DNA from: Kocuria flava | GTDB lineage: Bacteria; Actinomycetota; Actinomycetes; Actinomycetales; Micrococcaceae | Direction: 5' to 3' | DNA: 64,000 nt | NCBI RefSeq assembly: GCF_001482365.1 | Contig: NZ_CP013254.1 | Location: 2,108,001-2,172,000 of the forward strand | Shown here: in pieces, positions 46,640 through 58,112 of the stretch | Layout of the letters: each line of letters begins with the position of its first letter | Position numbering within the stretch: position 1 is the stretch's first letter | Translations under genes and position numbers: made by a program | The notes under the pieces: generated by a model | What the model was told of the DNA's origin: nothing | Databases searched by the model: none | The model's input: only the letters and a program-made list of their open reading frames with translations

Positions 46640-49600
46640 TCCGCCGCCGGTCCCCGCGGGGCCGGGCCGCAGCTCCTCCTCCGCTGCCCAGGGGCGCAGC
46701 ATCCGCTCCGTGGGAACCCACCACAGCAGCGCGGCCCAGGTCAGCGCGCCGGCGGCCGTCGCCGCCGGCCCCGGCAGGGGCGCCCAGGCCCACGCGGCGC
46801 CGGCGAGCGCGGCGCCGGCGGCCAGCGCCGCGGCCGGGGCCGGGCGCAGGAACCCGGTGAGCACGAGCAGCCCGACCGCGGTCAGCGCCAGGGCCGCGGG
46901 CGCCCCGGGCGGCAGGGCGGGCGGCGGCACGGGACCGAGGGCGGCGGGGACCCACAGGGCCACGGCGGCGAGGACGACGACGCCGGCCCGCACCGGCTCG
47001 TCCCGGGCACCCTCCGGCGGCAGCCGCAGCAGCAGGGCCGCCGCGGCGCGCTCGGCCGCCACGGCCCCGCCCAGCAGCACGAGCACGAGCGGCCCGTGGC
47101 CGTGGACCGCGGCGGCGGCGGCCGGCAGCAGCAGCGCCACCGCGGCCGCCGCGAGGACCCCGGCCCGGCGGGCGGCGCGCGACCGGGCCGCGGCCACGAC
47201 GGCCGGGGGCACGGGGCCGGGCACCGGGCCGGGGTCCGCGGGCCCGTGGGTCCCCGGAGCGGCGGGAGCGCCGGCGGCCCCGGGGGTGGTCGCCGTGCCG
47301 GCCGCAGTCCGGGGCAGGCTCCCGGCCGGGGGCGCCGTCCCGGGCACGGGCCGCCGGGGGCGGGCCCCGGCGGTGAGGACCCGGGTGCGGGCGCAGACCC
47401 GGGACCACCGGTGCCGGCCCCGGCGCGCCGAGCGCACCAGCGAGACCGCGAGCACGGCGGCGGCGGCCGCGACGAGCCCGGTCCACCCCGGGGCGGGCCC
47501 GCCCCCGGGGGCGGCCGCGAGCACGAGCCCGGCGGCACCGGCCACCAGGGCCGCGGCGGCCCGCACGGGGGTCAGCACCAGCGGGGCGAGCACGAGCAGC
47601 GGGCCCAGCACGAACAGTCCCGCCTCCCACACGGCCCGGGGCAGGTCCGGGGTGCCGGCGAGGGCGCGCCCGAGCACCCGCAGCCCGCGCGAGGCCAGGC
47701 CGATCCGGTAGCCGGGGGCGAGCCGCCCGAGGCCGTCGGCCCCGCCGGCGGGGAGGCCGCCCGCCCCGCCCGGGCCGCCGTCCCGGGCGGCGACCAGGGC
47801 CTCCTGCAGGTCCCGCCGGTCGCGCACGGCCGCGGCGTCCGCGGCGGGCGGGCCGAGCACGGGTCCCTCGGCGCCGTCCGGGCCCCGGGCGCTGAGGCGG
47901 GCCAGGAACCCCGCGGCCCCGGCGGCCGCGTCGAGGCGGCCCCACCACCAGTCGTCGACCCGCCAGGCGGCGGCGAGGAAGCCCTGGAAGTTCAGCAGCC
48001 CCGTGCCGGCGAGCTTCGCCGCGGCGGGCACGCGGCCGGGGACGGGGGAGAGCAGCCGGTCCAGCTCCTCGTCGGTGGGCTCGGGGGCGTGCAGGGCCTG
48101 CTGCAGGCGCACGCGCCCGGCGGCGCGCTCGAGGCCCGCGGCGGCGGGGCCCGGGGCGGGCGGCTGGTCGCCGCGAACCTCCCCGTAGGCGATGCGGGAG
48201 ACGGCCCCCGGCACCCCGGCCGCGGCCAGGGCCGGGGGCAGGTCCCGGGCGCCCAGCGGCGCCGGCGGGGCGGGCAGGCGGCTCCACGGCGCGCCCGCCC
48301 AGGTCTGCGCCCACGCGGGCCGGTCCGCGTCGGGCGGGGCGGGGCGCCAGGTGCGCAGGGCGGCGACGGCGGCGTCGAGCACGTCCCACCCCTCGGCGGG
48401 ACCGTCCGGGCGCCACCACGCCGCCACGGCATCGGTCACCGGGGCGCCGGGGGCGGCGGTGGCGGCCAGGACGTCGCGCAGCAGCCGGTCCTGGGCGTGG
48501 CCCGCCCCGGCCAGGACCGCGTAGGCGTCCGCGCGCACGGCCTCCAGATCGAGCCCGGCGGGCACCGGCGGCGGGTCCCGGGGATCCAGGGCCACGTCCT
48601 CGAGGGCGCGCACCCAGGCGAGGACGGCCGCGGCGGCGTCGGCCAGGGCGGCCGGTCCCTCGAGCACGGCCCGGGCCGCGGGGTCGTCCAGGGGCCCGCG
48701 CGCGAGCTCCTCCGCCCGCTGCACCAGTGCCGTGCCCAGCGGCTCCAGCTCGGCGGGGGTGCGGGCGCGCACCGCCGAGCGCTCCGGCAGGCTCGAGCGC
48801 AGCTGCCACTGCGCCGGGCGGGTCAGGACCCGCACCAGCAGCCGCGCGTCCGTGCGGGCCCGGTGGCGCAGGTGCGCCCGGGCCCGCTCCTCGAGCGCGG
48901 CGGGGTCCCAGCGCTCCAGCAGCGGGGCCAGCTGGTGCAGGCGGCTGCGGGCCACCCGCTGGCCGGCGAGCCAGTCGGCCAGGGCGAGGACCTCGTCCTG
49001 GCCGGTCTCGCGCCGCCGCAGCCGGGTCAGGGTCGCGGCGAGGGTGCGGGCGAGCCGCGGCAGGTCGAGGTCGCGGGCGGGCGGGGCCGGCCGGGCCGGC
49101 GGGTCCGGGTCGAGGTAGAGCAGGCAGCGGTCGGCGTGGCGCAGGGACCGGCGGGTGCGGGCGGCCTCGAGGGCCCGGTCGACGGGGACGTTGTCGAAGA
49201 CCCCGCCGTCGATCACCCGGTAGGGCCCCAGCCGGGGGTCGCGGTGGGCGGAGAACGCGTGGGTGAGGTCGGGGCGGGGCAGCGGGCGCAGCGGGCCCGG
49301 CGTCGGCGCCGACCACACCGCGGCCGGCTCGAAGGCCCCCGGGAAGGACGCCGTGGCGCGGGCGGCGTAGGCCAGGCGGGACAGGGCCGCGGCGGGCGCG
49401 GCGGCGTCGGGCGCGGTCCCCGGGCGGGCCGGGACGGTGCTCCCGGGCGGGGGAGCGGGGGCCCCGGGGGTGGGGGTGGTGAAGCGGAAGCCGGCCCGGC
49501 CCTCGGCGGCCGCCCCGGGGGCGGCCGGGTCGCCGTCGAGGACCGTGGCCGAGAGCTCGACCGTGACGTGCTCGGCGACCAGGTCGGGGTGGCCGGGCCC

Positions 49601-50152
49601 CGTGTGCACCGCGTGCAGGACGGACTCCAGCTCCGGCCACAGGTGCTCGTCGCCGCGCAGCAGCGAGTCCACGGGCCCGCGGCCCAGGGGCCGCAGCAGC
49701 CGGGAGAGGCCCGCGCCCCGCTCCCACAGCCCGGCGAGGGCGTCGAGGCCGGCCCCGGAGCGCTGGGCGACCGCGTGCACCACGGCGTTGAGCCCGCCGG
49801 CGCTGGCCCCGGCCAGGACGTCGAACTCCACCCGGTCGTAGCCGGCCCCCGCCAGCAGCCGCGCGTAGACGCCCGCCCGCCGGGTCAGCGACGGGTCCGG
49901 GTCCGGGCCCGGGTGCAGCAGGAACGCGTGCACCTGCCCGTCCGGGTCGCGGTGCAGCCGCAGCCGCCGCAGGACGTCGAGCTCGGCGAGGGCCCCGCCG
50001 ATCCACACGGCGAGGCTGACCCCGCCGCGCAGGGCCAGGGCCACGCGCAGCGTCCGGCCCGTCGCCGCCGGGCGGCCGGCGACGGCCTCGGCGAGGGACC
50101 GGCCCGCGGGCACGACGCTCAGCCGGGGCACCGGCGTCCGCGGGTCGGTCAC
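46637..50152 (-). CDS. patatin-like phospholipase with DUF3376 and membrane tail
   Basis: A 1171-residue protein of very high Ala/Pro/Arg content. The N-terminal patatin domain has the oxyanion loop LRGGVSLAVWIGG, the nucleophile elbow GASAGG (Ser117) and the catalytic Asp in VIDGGVFDNVPVD. This predicts acyl hydrolase (lipid lipase) activity. The middle resembles DUF3376, seen with patatin in actinobacteria. The last third has several hydrophobic helices, suggesting membrane anchoring. GTG 50152 follows the transporter gene by 7 nt. A long antisense ORF covers the same DNA but is a GC-skew shadow. Confidence 0.87.
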   Translation of the reverse strand: MTDPRTPVPRLSVVPAGRSLAEAVAGRPAATGRTLRVALALRGGVSLAVWIGGALAELDVLRRLRLHRDPDGQVHAFLLHPGPDPDPSLTRRAGVYARLLAGAGYDRVEFDVLAGASAGGLNAVVHAVAQRSGAGLDALAGLWERGAGLSRLLRPLGRGPVDSLLRGDEHLWPELESVLHAVHTGPGHPDLVAEHVTVELSATVLDGDPAAPGAAAEGRAGFRFTTPTPGAPAPPPGSTVPARPGTAPDAAAPAAALSRLAYAARATASFPGAFEPAAVWSAPTPGPLRPLPRPDLTHAFSAHRDPRLGPYRVIDGGVFDNVPVDRALEAARTRRSLRHADRCLLYLDPDPPARPAPPARDLDLPRLARTLAATLTRLRRRETGQDEVLALADWLAGQRVARSRLHQLAPLLERWDPAALEERARAHLRHRARTDARLLVRVLTRPAQWQLRSSLPERSAVRARTPAELEPLGTALVQRAEELARGPLDDPAARAVLEGPAALADAAAAVLAWVRALEDVALDPRDPPPVPAGLDLEAVRADAYAVLAGAGHAQDRLLRDVLAATAAPGAPVTDAVAAWWRPDGPAEGWDVLDAAVAALRTWRPAPPDADRPAWAQTWAGAPWSRLPAPPAPLGARDLPPALAAAGVPGAVSRIAYGEVRGDQPPAPGPAAAGLERAAGRVRLQQALHAPEPTDEELDRLLSPVPGRVPAAAKLAGTGLLNFQGFLAAAWRVDDWWWGRLDAAAGAAGFLARLSARGPDGAEGPVLGPPAADAAAVRDRRDLQEALVAARDGGPGGAGGLPAGGADGLGRLAPGYRIGLASRGLRVLGRALAGTPDLPRAVWEAGLFVLGPLLVLAPLVLTPVRAAAALVAGAAGLVLAAAPGGGPAPGWTGLVAAAAAVLAVSLVRSARRGRHRWSRVCARTRVLTAGARPRRPVPGTAPPAGSLPRTAAGTATTPGAAGAPAAPGTHGPADPGPVPGPVPPAVVAAARSRAARRAGVLAAAAVALLLPAAAAAVHGHGPLVLVLLGGAVAAERAAAALLLRLPPEGARDEPVRAGVVVLAAVALWVPAALGPVPPPALPPGAPAALALTAVGLLVLTGFLRPAPAAALAAGAALAGAAWAWAPLPGPAATAAGALTWAALLWWVPTERMLRPWAAEEELRPGPAGTGGG

Positions 50153-50159
50153 GGCCCGG

Positions 50160-51116
50160 TCAGCCGCGGCGGGCGTCGGCGCGGCGGCACAGCAGGGCGA
50201 AGACGGCGCCGGAGAGGTTGTGCCACACCGAGAAGACCGCCCCGGGCAGGGCCGCGAGCGGGTTCAGGTACTGGGCGGCCAGGCCGGCGGCGAGCCCCGA
50301 GTTCTGCATCCCGACCTCCACGGCCAGGGTGCGCCGCACGGGCACGGACCGGCGGGTGAGCACGCCCACGAGGTGGCCGAGGGCCGTGCCGAGGACGTTG
50401 TGCAGGGCCACGGCGGCCAGCACGAGCAGTCCCGCCCCGGCGATCCGGTCGGCGCTGCCGGCGACCACGACCGCCACGATCACCGCGATCGCGGCGACCG
50501 AGACCCAGGGCAGGGCGGGCAGCGCCCGGGCGACGAGCCGGGGCAGCAGCAGCCGCACGGCCAGGCCGACGACGACGGGCAGCAGCACGATCCGGGTGAT
50601 CGACCCGGCCATCGCGGCGCCGTCGACGGGGAGGTACTGCCCGGCCAGCCACAGCGTCAGCAGGGGAGTGAGCACCGGGGCCAGCAGCGTGGAGACCGTG
50701 GTCATCGCCACCGACAGCGCCACGTCCCCGCGGGCCAGGTAGGCGACCACGTTGGAGGCCGCGCCCCCGGGGGCCGCCCCGACCAGGATCACGCCCGCCG
50801 CCAGCTCCGGCGGCAGCCGCAGGGCGAGGGCCACGGCCAGGGCGAGCAGCGGCATGAGGCCGTACTGGGCGGCCACGCCCAGGGCCACGGGCAGGGGGCG
50901 CCGGGCCACGAGGGCGAGGTCGGCCGGGCGCAGGGTCAGGCCCATGCCGAACATCACGAGCCCGAGCAGCGGGTTGACCCATCCCGAGAGCCCGGCGGCC
51001 CCGGGGGCGAGGAAGCCCGCCAGCCCGCCGGCGAGCACGAGCACCGGGAAGAGCAGGACCGCGGCGTAGGCGCCCCGCTCGGGCGCCGCCGCGGTCGCGG
51101 ATCCCCGTCCGGTCAC
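50160..51116 (-). CDS. bile acid:sodium symporter (BASS) family transporter
   Basis: A 318-residue membrane protein with about nine or ten helices and the BASS signature regions VMFGMGLTLRPAD, VGAAPGGAASNVVAYLARGDVALS, and VEVGMQNSGLAAG. Members carry bile acids, pyruvate, pantothenate or other organic anions with sodium; the substrate here is unknown. GTG 51116 is chosen because it overlaps the upstream stop as GTGA; an in-frame GTG at 51134 would add six residues. It is coupled to the MBL hydrolase before it and is 7 nt from the patatin gene. Confidence 0.9.
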   Translation of the reverse strand: MTGRGSATAAAPERGAYAAVLLFPVLVLAGGLAGFLAPGAAGLSGWVNPLLGLVMFGMGLTLRPADLALVARRPLPVALGVAAQYGLMPLLALAVALALRLPPELAAGVILVGAAPGGAASNVVAYLARGDVALSVAMTTVSTLLAPVLTPLLTLWLAGQYLPVDGAAMAGSITRIVLLPVVVGLAVRLLLPRLVARALPALPWVSVAAIAVIVAVVVAGSADRIAGAGLLVLAAVALHNVLGTALGHLVGVLTRRSVPVRRTLAVEVGMQNSGLAAGLAAQYLNPLAALPGAVFSVWHNLSGAVFALLCRRADARRG

Positions 51117-51772
51117 CACCCGCGGGCGCGCCACTCGTCCAGGTGCGGGCGCTCGGCGCCCAGCGTCGTGGGCCGGCCGTGCCCGGGGTGGACCACGGTG
51201 TCGTCGTCGAAGCGGTCGAAGATCCGCTCGCTGACGTCGGTGATCAGCTGCCGGAAGTCCTCGGGGCTGTTCGTCTTCCCGACCCCGCCCGGGAACAGGG
51301 AGTCGCCGGAGAAGATGTGGGCCGGACCCTCGGGGTCCCGGTAGACCAGGGCGATGGACCCTGGGGTATGGCCCCGCAGCCCGATCACCTCGAGGTCGAA
51401 GCCGTCGAGCTCGGCGGTGTCGCCGTCCTCGAAGGTGACGTCCATGGGCACGGCGATGTCGGCCTCGTCGTCGGCGCCGCAGGCGGTCATCGCCTCGGAC
51501 CGGGAGCGGACCTCCTCGAGGGCGCGCACGTGGTCCCAGTGCGAGTGGGTCGTGACGATGAGCTGGAGGTTGCCGTAGGACGCCGAGCAGTCACCGCAGC
51601 CGGCGCCGACCAGACCGGCGATGGCGCGGGCGTCGTCGGCGGCGTCGATGAGGACCTGGGTGCCCTCCTTCTTGGAGGTGAGCAGGTAGACGTTGTTGTC
51701 CATCTCCCCGACCGAGATCCTGCGGACGGTGACCTCCGCGAGGTCGATGACCTCCGTCTTGGTTGCGATCAT
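51113..51772 (-). CDS. metallo-beta-lactamase-fold hydrolase (glyoxalase II-like)
   Basis: A 219-residue protein with the metal motif THSHWDH, the distal GLRGHTPGSIA, the bridging Asp in FSGDSLFPG and HPGHG near the end. It resembles the glyoxalase II-like group, which hydrolyses thioesters; antibiotic resistance should not be inferred. The N terminus (NNVYLLTSKKEGTQVLIDAA) is typical of this group. ATG 51772 is set by the -10 box 7 nt upstream. It is the first of a minus-strand set with the BASS and patatin genes. Confidence 0.9.
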   Translation of the reverse strand: MIATKTEVIDLAEVTVRRISVGEMDNNVYLLTSKKEGTQVLIDAADDARAIAGLVGAGCGDCSASYGNLQLIVTTHSHWDHVRALEEVRSRSEAMTACGADDEADIAVPMDVTFEDGDTAELDGFDLEVIGLRGHTPGSIALVYRDPEGPAHIFSGDSLFPGGVGKTNSPEDFRQLITDVSERIFDRFDDDTVVHPGHGRPTTLGAERPHLDEWRARGW

Positions 51773-51779
51773 GCGCCCC

Positions 51780-51785
51780 AGGCTA
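51780..51785 (-). promoter_or_regulatory. -10 box (TAGCCT) of a leaderless MBL-BASS-patatin transcript
   Basis: On the minus strand TAGCCT ends 7 nt before the hydrolase ATG. It is 119 nt from the marR operator, so the two divergent promoters are separate. Confidence 0.6.
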
Positions 51786-51903
51786 CTCAGGGTCCTCCCA
51801 GCGAGCCAGTCGGGCGGTCCCGCCCCGCCGCGGCGCGCCGGGAGGGGGCCGTGCGCGCCGCGGTGGGATCCCTCACACCCGGCCCCGCAGGGCCGCCGCG
51901 GCC

Positions 51904-51932
51904 TTGTGCCCGCCGGACCCGGACCGTAAAGT
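51904..51932 (+). promoter_or_regulatory. marR promoter
   Basis: TTGTGC (51904-51909) and TAAAGT (51927-51932) are 17 nt apart. The leader to GTG 52066 is about 125 nt. Confidence 0.6.
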
Positions 51933-51945
51933 TGCGTGCAGCAAC
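51931..51945 (+). promoter_or_regulatory. MarR operator candidate (GTTGC-n5-GCAAC)
   Basis: The palindrome GTTGCGTGCAGCAAC overlaps the last two bases of the -10 box, so a dimer bound here would block polymerase. Arm length and spacing fit MarR-family sites. It is the natural autoregulatory site of the gene downstream. Confidence 0.6.
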
Positions 51946-52065
51946 GAAACATCCGGGCACCCGGACCCACCCCGCCGCGTCGGCGCCGACGCGGGCCCCG
52001 CAGCGCGGGGACGTGCGGTCCGGGTGCCCGTCGTCGTCCCCGCCGCCGTCCCGAGGAGGAACCCC

Positions 52066-52623
52066 GTGCCCGTCTCGCACGAGACCGCCGTCGAGCTGGT
52101 GCGCGACCTGCTGGAGCTGCAGCGCGTGATGCGCCGCGTCACCAAGGTCGAGCCCGGCCGCCGCCGGCTGAGCCCTACCTCGGTCGGGCTGCTGTCCTAC
52201 CTGACCAGCACCGGCCCCCGGCGCGCGACCGTCATGGCCGCCGAGACCGGCCTGGGCCCCTCCGGGCTGAGCCGGCAGCTGGCCGGGCTCGAGGAGGCCG
52301 GGCTCGTCGAGCGCACCCCCGACCCCGAGGACGGGCGCGCCGCCCTGGTCGCCGTCACGGACCACGGCCGCGACGAGGTGCGCGCCGCCGTCGAGCTCGA
52401 CGCCCAGCGCCTGGCCGAGCGCCTGGCCGGCTGGGACGAGGACCGCGCCCGGTCCAGCCGCGGCGCCATCAACGAGATCACCACCGTGTTCCTCGACTCC
52501 CTCGGCGTCGAGCGCACCACCTCCTGCCGCGGCGGCCACGAGCCGCCGGACGGGGCGGGCCCCGCCGGGGCCCCCGAGGACCGACCGCAGCACGCCGAGC
52601 ACGAGGAGCAGACCGCACGATGA
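52066..52623 (+). CDS. MarR-family transcriptional regulator
   Basis: A 185-residue winged-helix dimer. The HTH is RRATVMAAETGLGPSGLSRQLAGLEEAGLVER, here seen as GPSGLSRQLAGLEEAGLVER, and the wing is DPEDGRAALVAVTDHG. The N-terminal helix holds LVRDLLELQRVMRRV. A Gly/Pro/His-rich tail of about 40 residues after the dimer helix is unusual. GTG 52066 follows GAGGAGGA. It overlaps the drug-efflux gene by ATGA, so it probably represses that operon through the palindrome upstream and is released by an unknown small molecule. Confidence 0.92.
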   Translation: MPVSHETAVELVRDLLELQRVMRRVTKVEPGRRRLSPTSVGLLSYLTSTGPRRATVMAAETGLGPSGLSRQLAGLEEAGLVERTPDPEDGRAALVAVTDHGRDEVRAAVELDAQRLAERLAGWDEDRARSSRGAINEITTVFLDSLGVERTTSCRGGHEPPDGAGPAGAPEDRPQHAEHEEQTAR

Positions 52624-54353
52624 CGTCCCAGCACCCGACCACCGCCCCGGGCGGGGGCACCGGCGCCTCGCACCGGGACGTCCTGCGCGCCCTGACGGCG
52701 ATCCTGTCCGTGTTCTTCATGGCGATGGTCACCCTCACGATCATCGGCACGGCCCTGCCCGTGATCATGGCCGACCTCGACGGCGACCAGACCTCCCTGG
52801 CCTGGACGGTCACCGGCACCCTGCTCGCCAACGCCGCGACCACGCCGATCTGGGGCAAGTTCGCCGACCTGTTCGACAAGAAGCGCCTGCTGCAGCTGGC
52901 CATCGTGATCTTCGTGCTCGGCTCCGGCATGGCCGGGCTGGCCCCGAACGTCGAGTTCCTCGTCCTGGCCCGCGTGGTCCAGGGCGTGGCCATGGGCGGG
53001 ATCATGGCCCTGGCCATGACGATCATGGGCACGATCATCCCGCCGCGCGAGCGCGGCCGCTACGCCGGGTACATGGGCGCCGTGATGGCCGTGGCCACCT
53101 CCGCGGGCCCCCTGCTGGGCGGGCTCATCGTGGACCTCTTCGGCTGGCGCTGGGTCTTCCTCATCCCCGCGCCCCTGGCCGTGCTGGCCGCCGTGCTCGT
53201 CCAGCGCACCCTGCAGCTGCCCCCGCAGCAGAAGCGCCGCCCGCGCATCGACTGGCCGGGCATCGTCCTGCTGCTGCTGGCCTCGACCTCCCTGCTGCTG
53301 TGGGTCTCCCTGGCCGGCAAGCCCGGCACGTTCGCCTGGGCCTCGGCGACCTCGGCCGCCCTCGTGGGCACCGGCCTGGCCGCCACCGTGGCCTTCGTGC
53401 TCGTCGAGCGGCGGGCGGCCGAGCCGGTCGTGCCCATCCGCGTGGTCACCGAGCGCACCACCGCGCTCGCGATCGTCGCCGCCGTGGCCACCGGCGGGGC
53501 GATGTTCGCCTCGACCACCTACCTGGGCCAGTACTTCCAGCTCGGCCAGGGCTACACGCCCACCATGGCGGGGGTGCTCATGCTCCCGCAGGTCCTCGGC
53601 TCGCTCGTGGGCGCGACCGTGGCCGGGCAGCTGATCACCCGCTACGGGCGCTGGAAGATCGTGCTCGTGGTGGCCGCGGTGCTGATGTCCGCCGGGCTGT
53701 TCCTGGCCGCGACCATCGGCCACGACACCCCCGTGGCGCTCGTCGGCGCCTACATCCTGCTCATCGGCACCGGCATCGGCGCGCTGAACCAGAACCTCGT
53801 GCTGGCCGTGCAGAACACCGTGGGGCTGAAGGACATGGGCGCGGCGTCGTCCTCGGTCGCGTTCTTCCGCACGATGGGCGGGGCCGTGGCCGTCTCCGCG
53901 TTCGGGGCGCTGCTGAGCTCTCACCTCTCCGGCGCCCTCGCGGCCGAGGCCCGCGCCGGCAGCGCCGCCGCCGCCTCGGCCGACGCCTCGGAGATGGACC
54001 TCGCCGCCCTGCCCCCGTCGGTCGCGCAGGTCGTGCAGGAGGCCTACGGCTCGGGCACCGCGCTGATCTTCCTCGTGGCCGCCGTCGCGTCCCTGTTCAC
54101 GCTGGCCGCCGTGCTGCTCATCAAGGAGGTGCCCCTGCGGCGCACGGTCGACATCGTGGAGGTCGACCCGCACACCGGCCAGGTGCGCGTGGTCACCCGC
54201 AGCCTCGACGCCCGGGAGGTGCGCCGGCGCCGGTCCGCGGCGGCCGGGGACGGCCCCCCGGCCGGCGACGGCGACGCCCCGGCCGGCGGGCCCGGCGGAC
54301 ACCCCGCCCGGGAGCGCGAGGACACCTCGACCGGGCCCCTGGACCGCCTGTGA
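52620..54353 (+). CDS. MFS drug-efflux transporter, DHA2 (EmrB/QacA) type
   Basis: A 577-residue major facilitator with 14 predicted helices. Motif A is present as GKFADLFDKKRLLQ, and the helix-5 region reads GAVMAVATSAGPLLGGLIVD. The antiporter motif C (GPLLGG) supports proton-coupled export. The C-terminal tail of about 80 residues is charged and ends in Gly/Pro/Asp-rich sequence. ATG 52620 overlaps the marR stop. The substrate, likely cationic or hydrophobic drugs, is inferred from family and the MarR link only. Confidence 0.93.
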   Translation: MTSQHPTTAPGGGTGASHRDVLRALTAILSVFFMAMVTLTIIGTALPVIMADLDGDQTSLAWTVTGTLLANAATTPIWGKFADLFDKKRLLQLAIVIFVLGSGMAGLAPNVEFLVLARVVQGVAMGGIMALAMTIMGTIIPPRERGRYAGYMGAVMAVATSAGPLLGGLIVDLFGWRWVFLIPAPLAVLAAVLVQRTLQLPPQQKRRPRIDWPGIVLLLLASTSLLLWVSLAGKPGTFAWASATSAALVGTGLAATVAFVLVERRAAEPVVPIRVVTERTTALAIVAAVATGGAMFASTTYLGQYFQLGQGYTPTMAGVLMLPQVLGSLVGATVAGQLITRYGRWKIVLVVAAVLMSAGLFLAATIGHDTPVALVGAYILLIGTGIGALNQNLVLAVQNTVGLKDMGAASSSVAFFRTMGGAVAVSAFGALLSSHLSGALAAEARAGSAAAASADASEMDLAALPPSVAQVVQEAYGSGTALIFLVAAVASLFTLAAVLLIKEVPLRRTVDIVEVDPHTGQVRVVTRSLDAREVRRRRSAAAGDGPPAGDGDAPAGGPGGHPAREREDTSTGPLDRL

Positions 54354-54393
54354 AGCCGCCCACCCGGCAGGCCCGGATGTCCGGGCCCGGTAC

Positions 54394-54399
54394 TACAGT
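54394..54399 (+). promoter_or_regulatory. -10 box (TACAGT) of a leaderless uvrA transcript
   Basis: TACAGT ends 7 nt before GTG 54407 and decides the start of uvrA against a very long open frame that runs in from upstream. Confidence 0.6.
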
Positions 54400-54406
54400 G
54401 GAACGC

Positions 54407-57402
<2,996 letters not shown>

Positions 57403-57406
<4 letters not shown>

Positions 57407-58098
57407 GCGCCCCGGTGGTCCTGTGGGACCTCGACGGCACGCTGCTGGACCCGGCCGGGGCGATCACCGGCGGGATCGCCCGGGCCCTGGCCGAGCACGG
57501 CCACGCCGTGCCCGAGGACCTGCGCCGGTTCGTGGGCCCGCCCGTGGGCGTGTCCCTGCGGGCCTTCACCGACGTCCCGGAGGAGCGGATCCCCGAGGTC
57601 GTGGCCACCTACCGGGCCCGGTACCGCACGGAGGGGATCGAGCAGACCCGGGTCTACCCCGGCGTGGCCGAGCTGCTCGGGAGCCTCCACGGCGCCGGGG
57701 TCCGCATGGCCGTGGCCACCCAGAAGCCCGAGCCCACGGCCGAGCTGCTCGTGGCCCGCTTCGGCCTCGACCGCTGGGTCGAGACCGTCTCCGGGGCCGC
57801 CGACGACGCCGCGGCCGTCCCGCGCGGGGGCCTGGCCCACGACAAGCCCGCGATCATCGGCGAGGCCCTGCGCCGGCTCGGCGTGCACGCCCCGGACCCG
57901 GCCCGCACGGTGATGGTCGGGGACCGCCGCTACGACGCCGAGGGCGCCGCCGCCCACGGCCTCGACTGCCTCGGCGTGGCCTGGGGCTTCGCCGACGAGG
58001 ACGAGCTCGGTGCCTGTTTCGCCGCCGTGGCCCGCGACGCCGCCGAGCTGGCGGGTCTGCTCGCCGGCTACACGAGCCCGGCCCCCGCGGGCCGCTGA
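57403..58098 (+). CDS. HAD-superfamily phosphatase (phosphoglycolate phosphatase-like)
   Basis: A 231-residue haloacid dehalogenase hydrolase. Motif I is WDLDGTLLD (nucleophile Asp9), motif II VATQKP, the Lys in AHDKPAI, and motif III VMVGDRRYDAEGA. The cap domain lies between motifs I and II. Gph-like enzymes remove 2-phosphoglycolate made when damaged 3' ends are repaired, so a link to the uvr genes is plausible but inferred; the substrate is not certain. GTG 57403 overlaps the uvrA stop; uvrC follows after 14 nt. Confidence 0.9.
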
Positions 58099-58112
58099 GG
58101 GGGGACCGGACC

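Noticed and set aside
51113..51772. Beta-lactam resistance from the metallo-beta-lactamase-fold gene
   Set aside because: Motifs and length match glyoxalase II-like hydrolases, there is no signal peptide, and neighbours do not suggest resistance.
53300..54406. Extension of the uvrA frame upstream through the MFS gene
   Set aside because: The MFS protein is clear in another frame, and uvrA has a -10 box 7 nt before GTG 54407.
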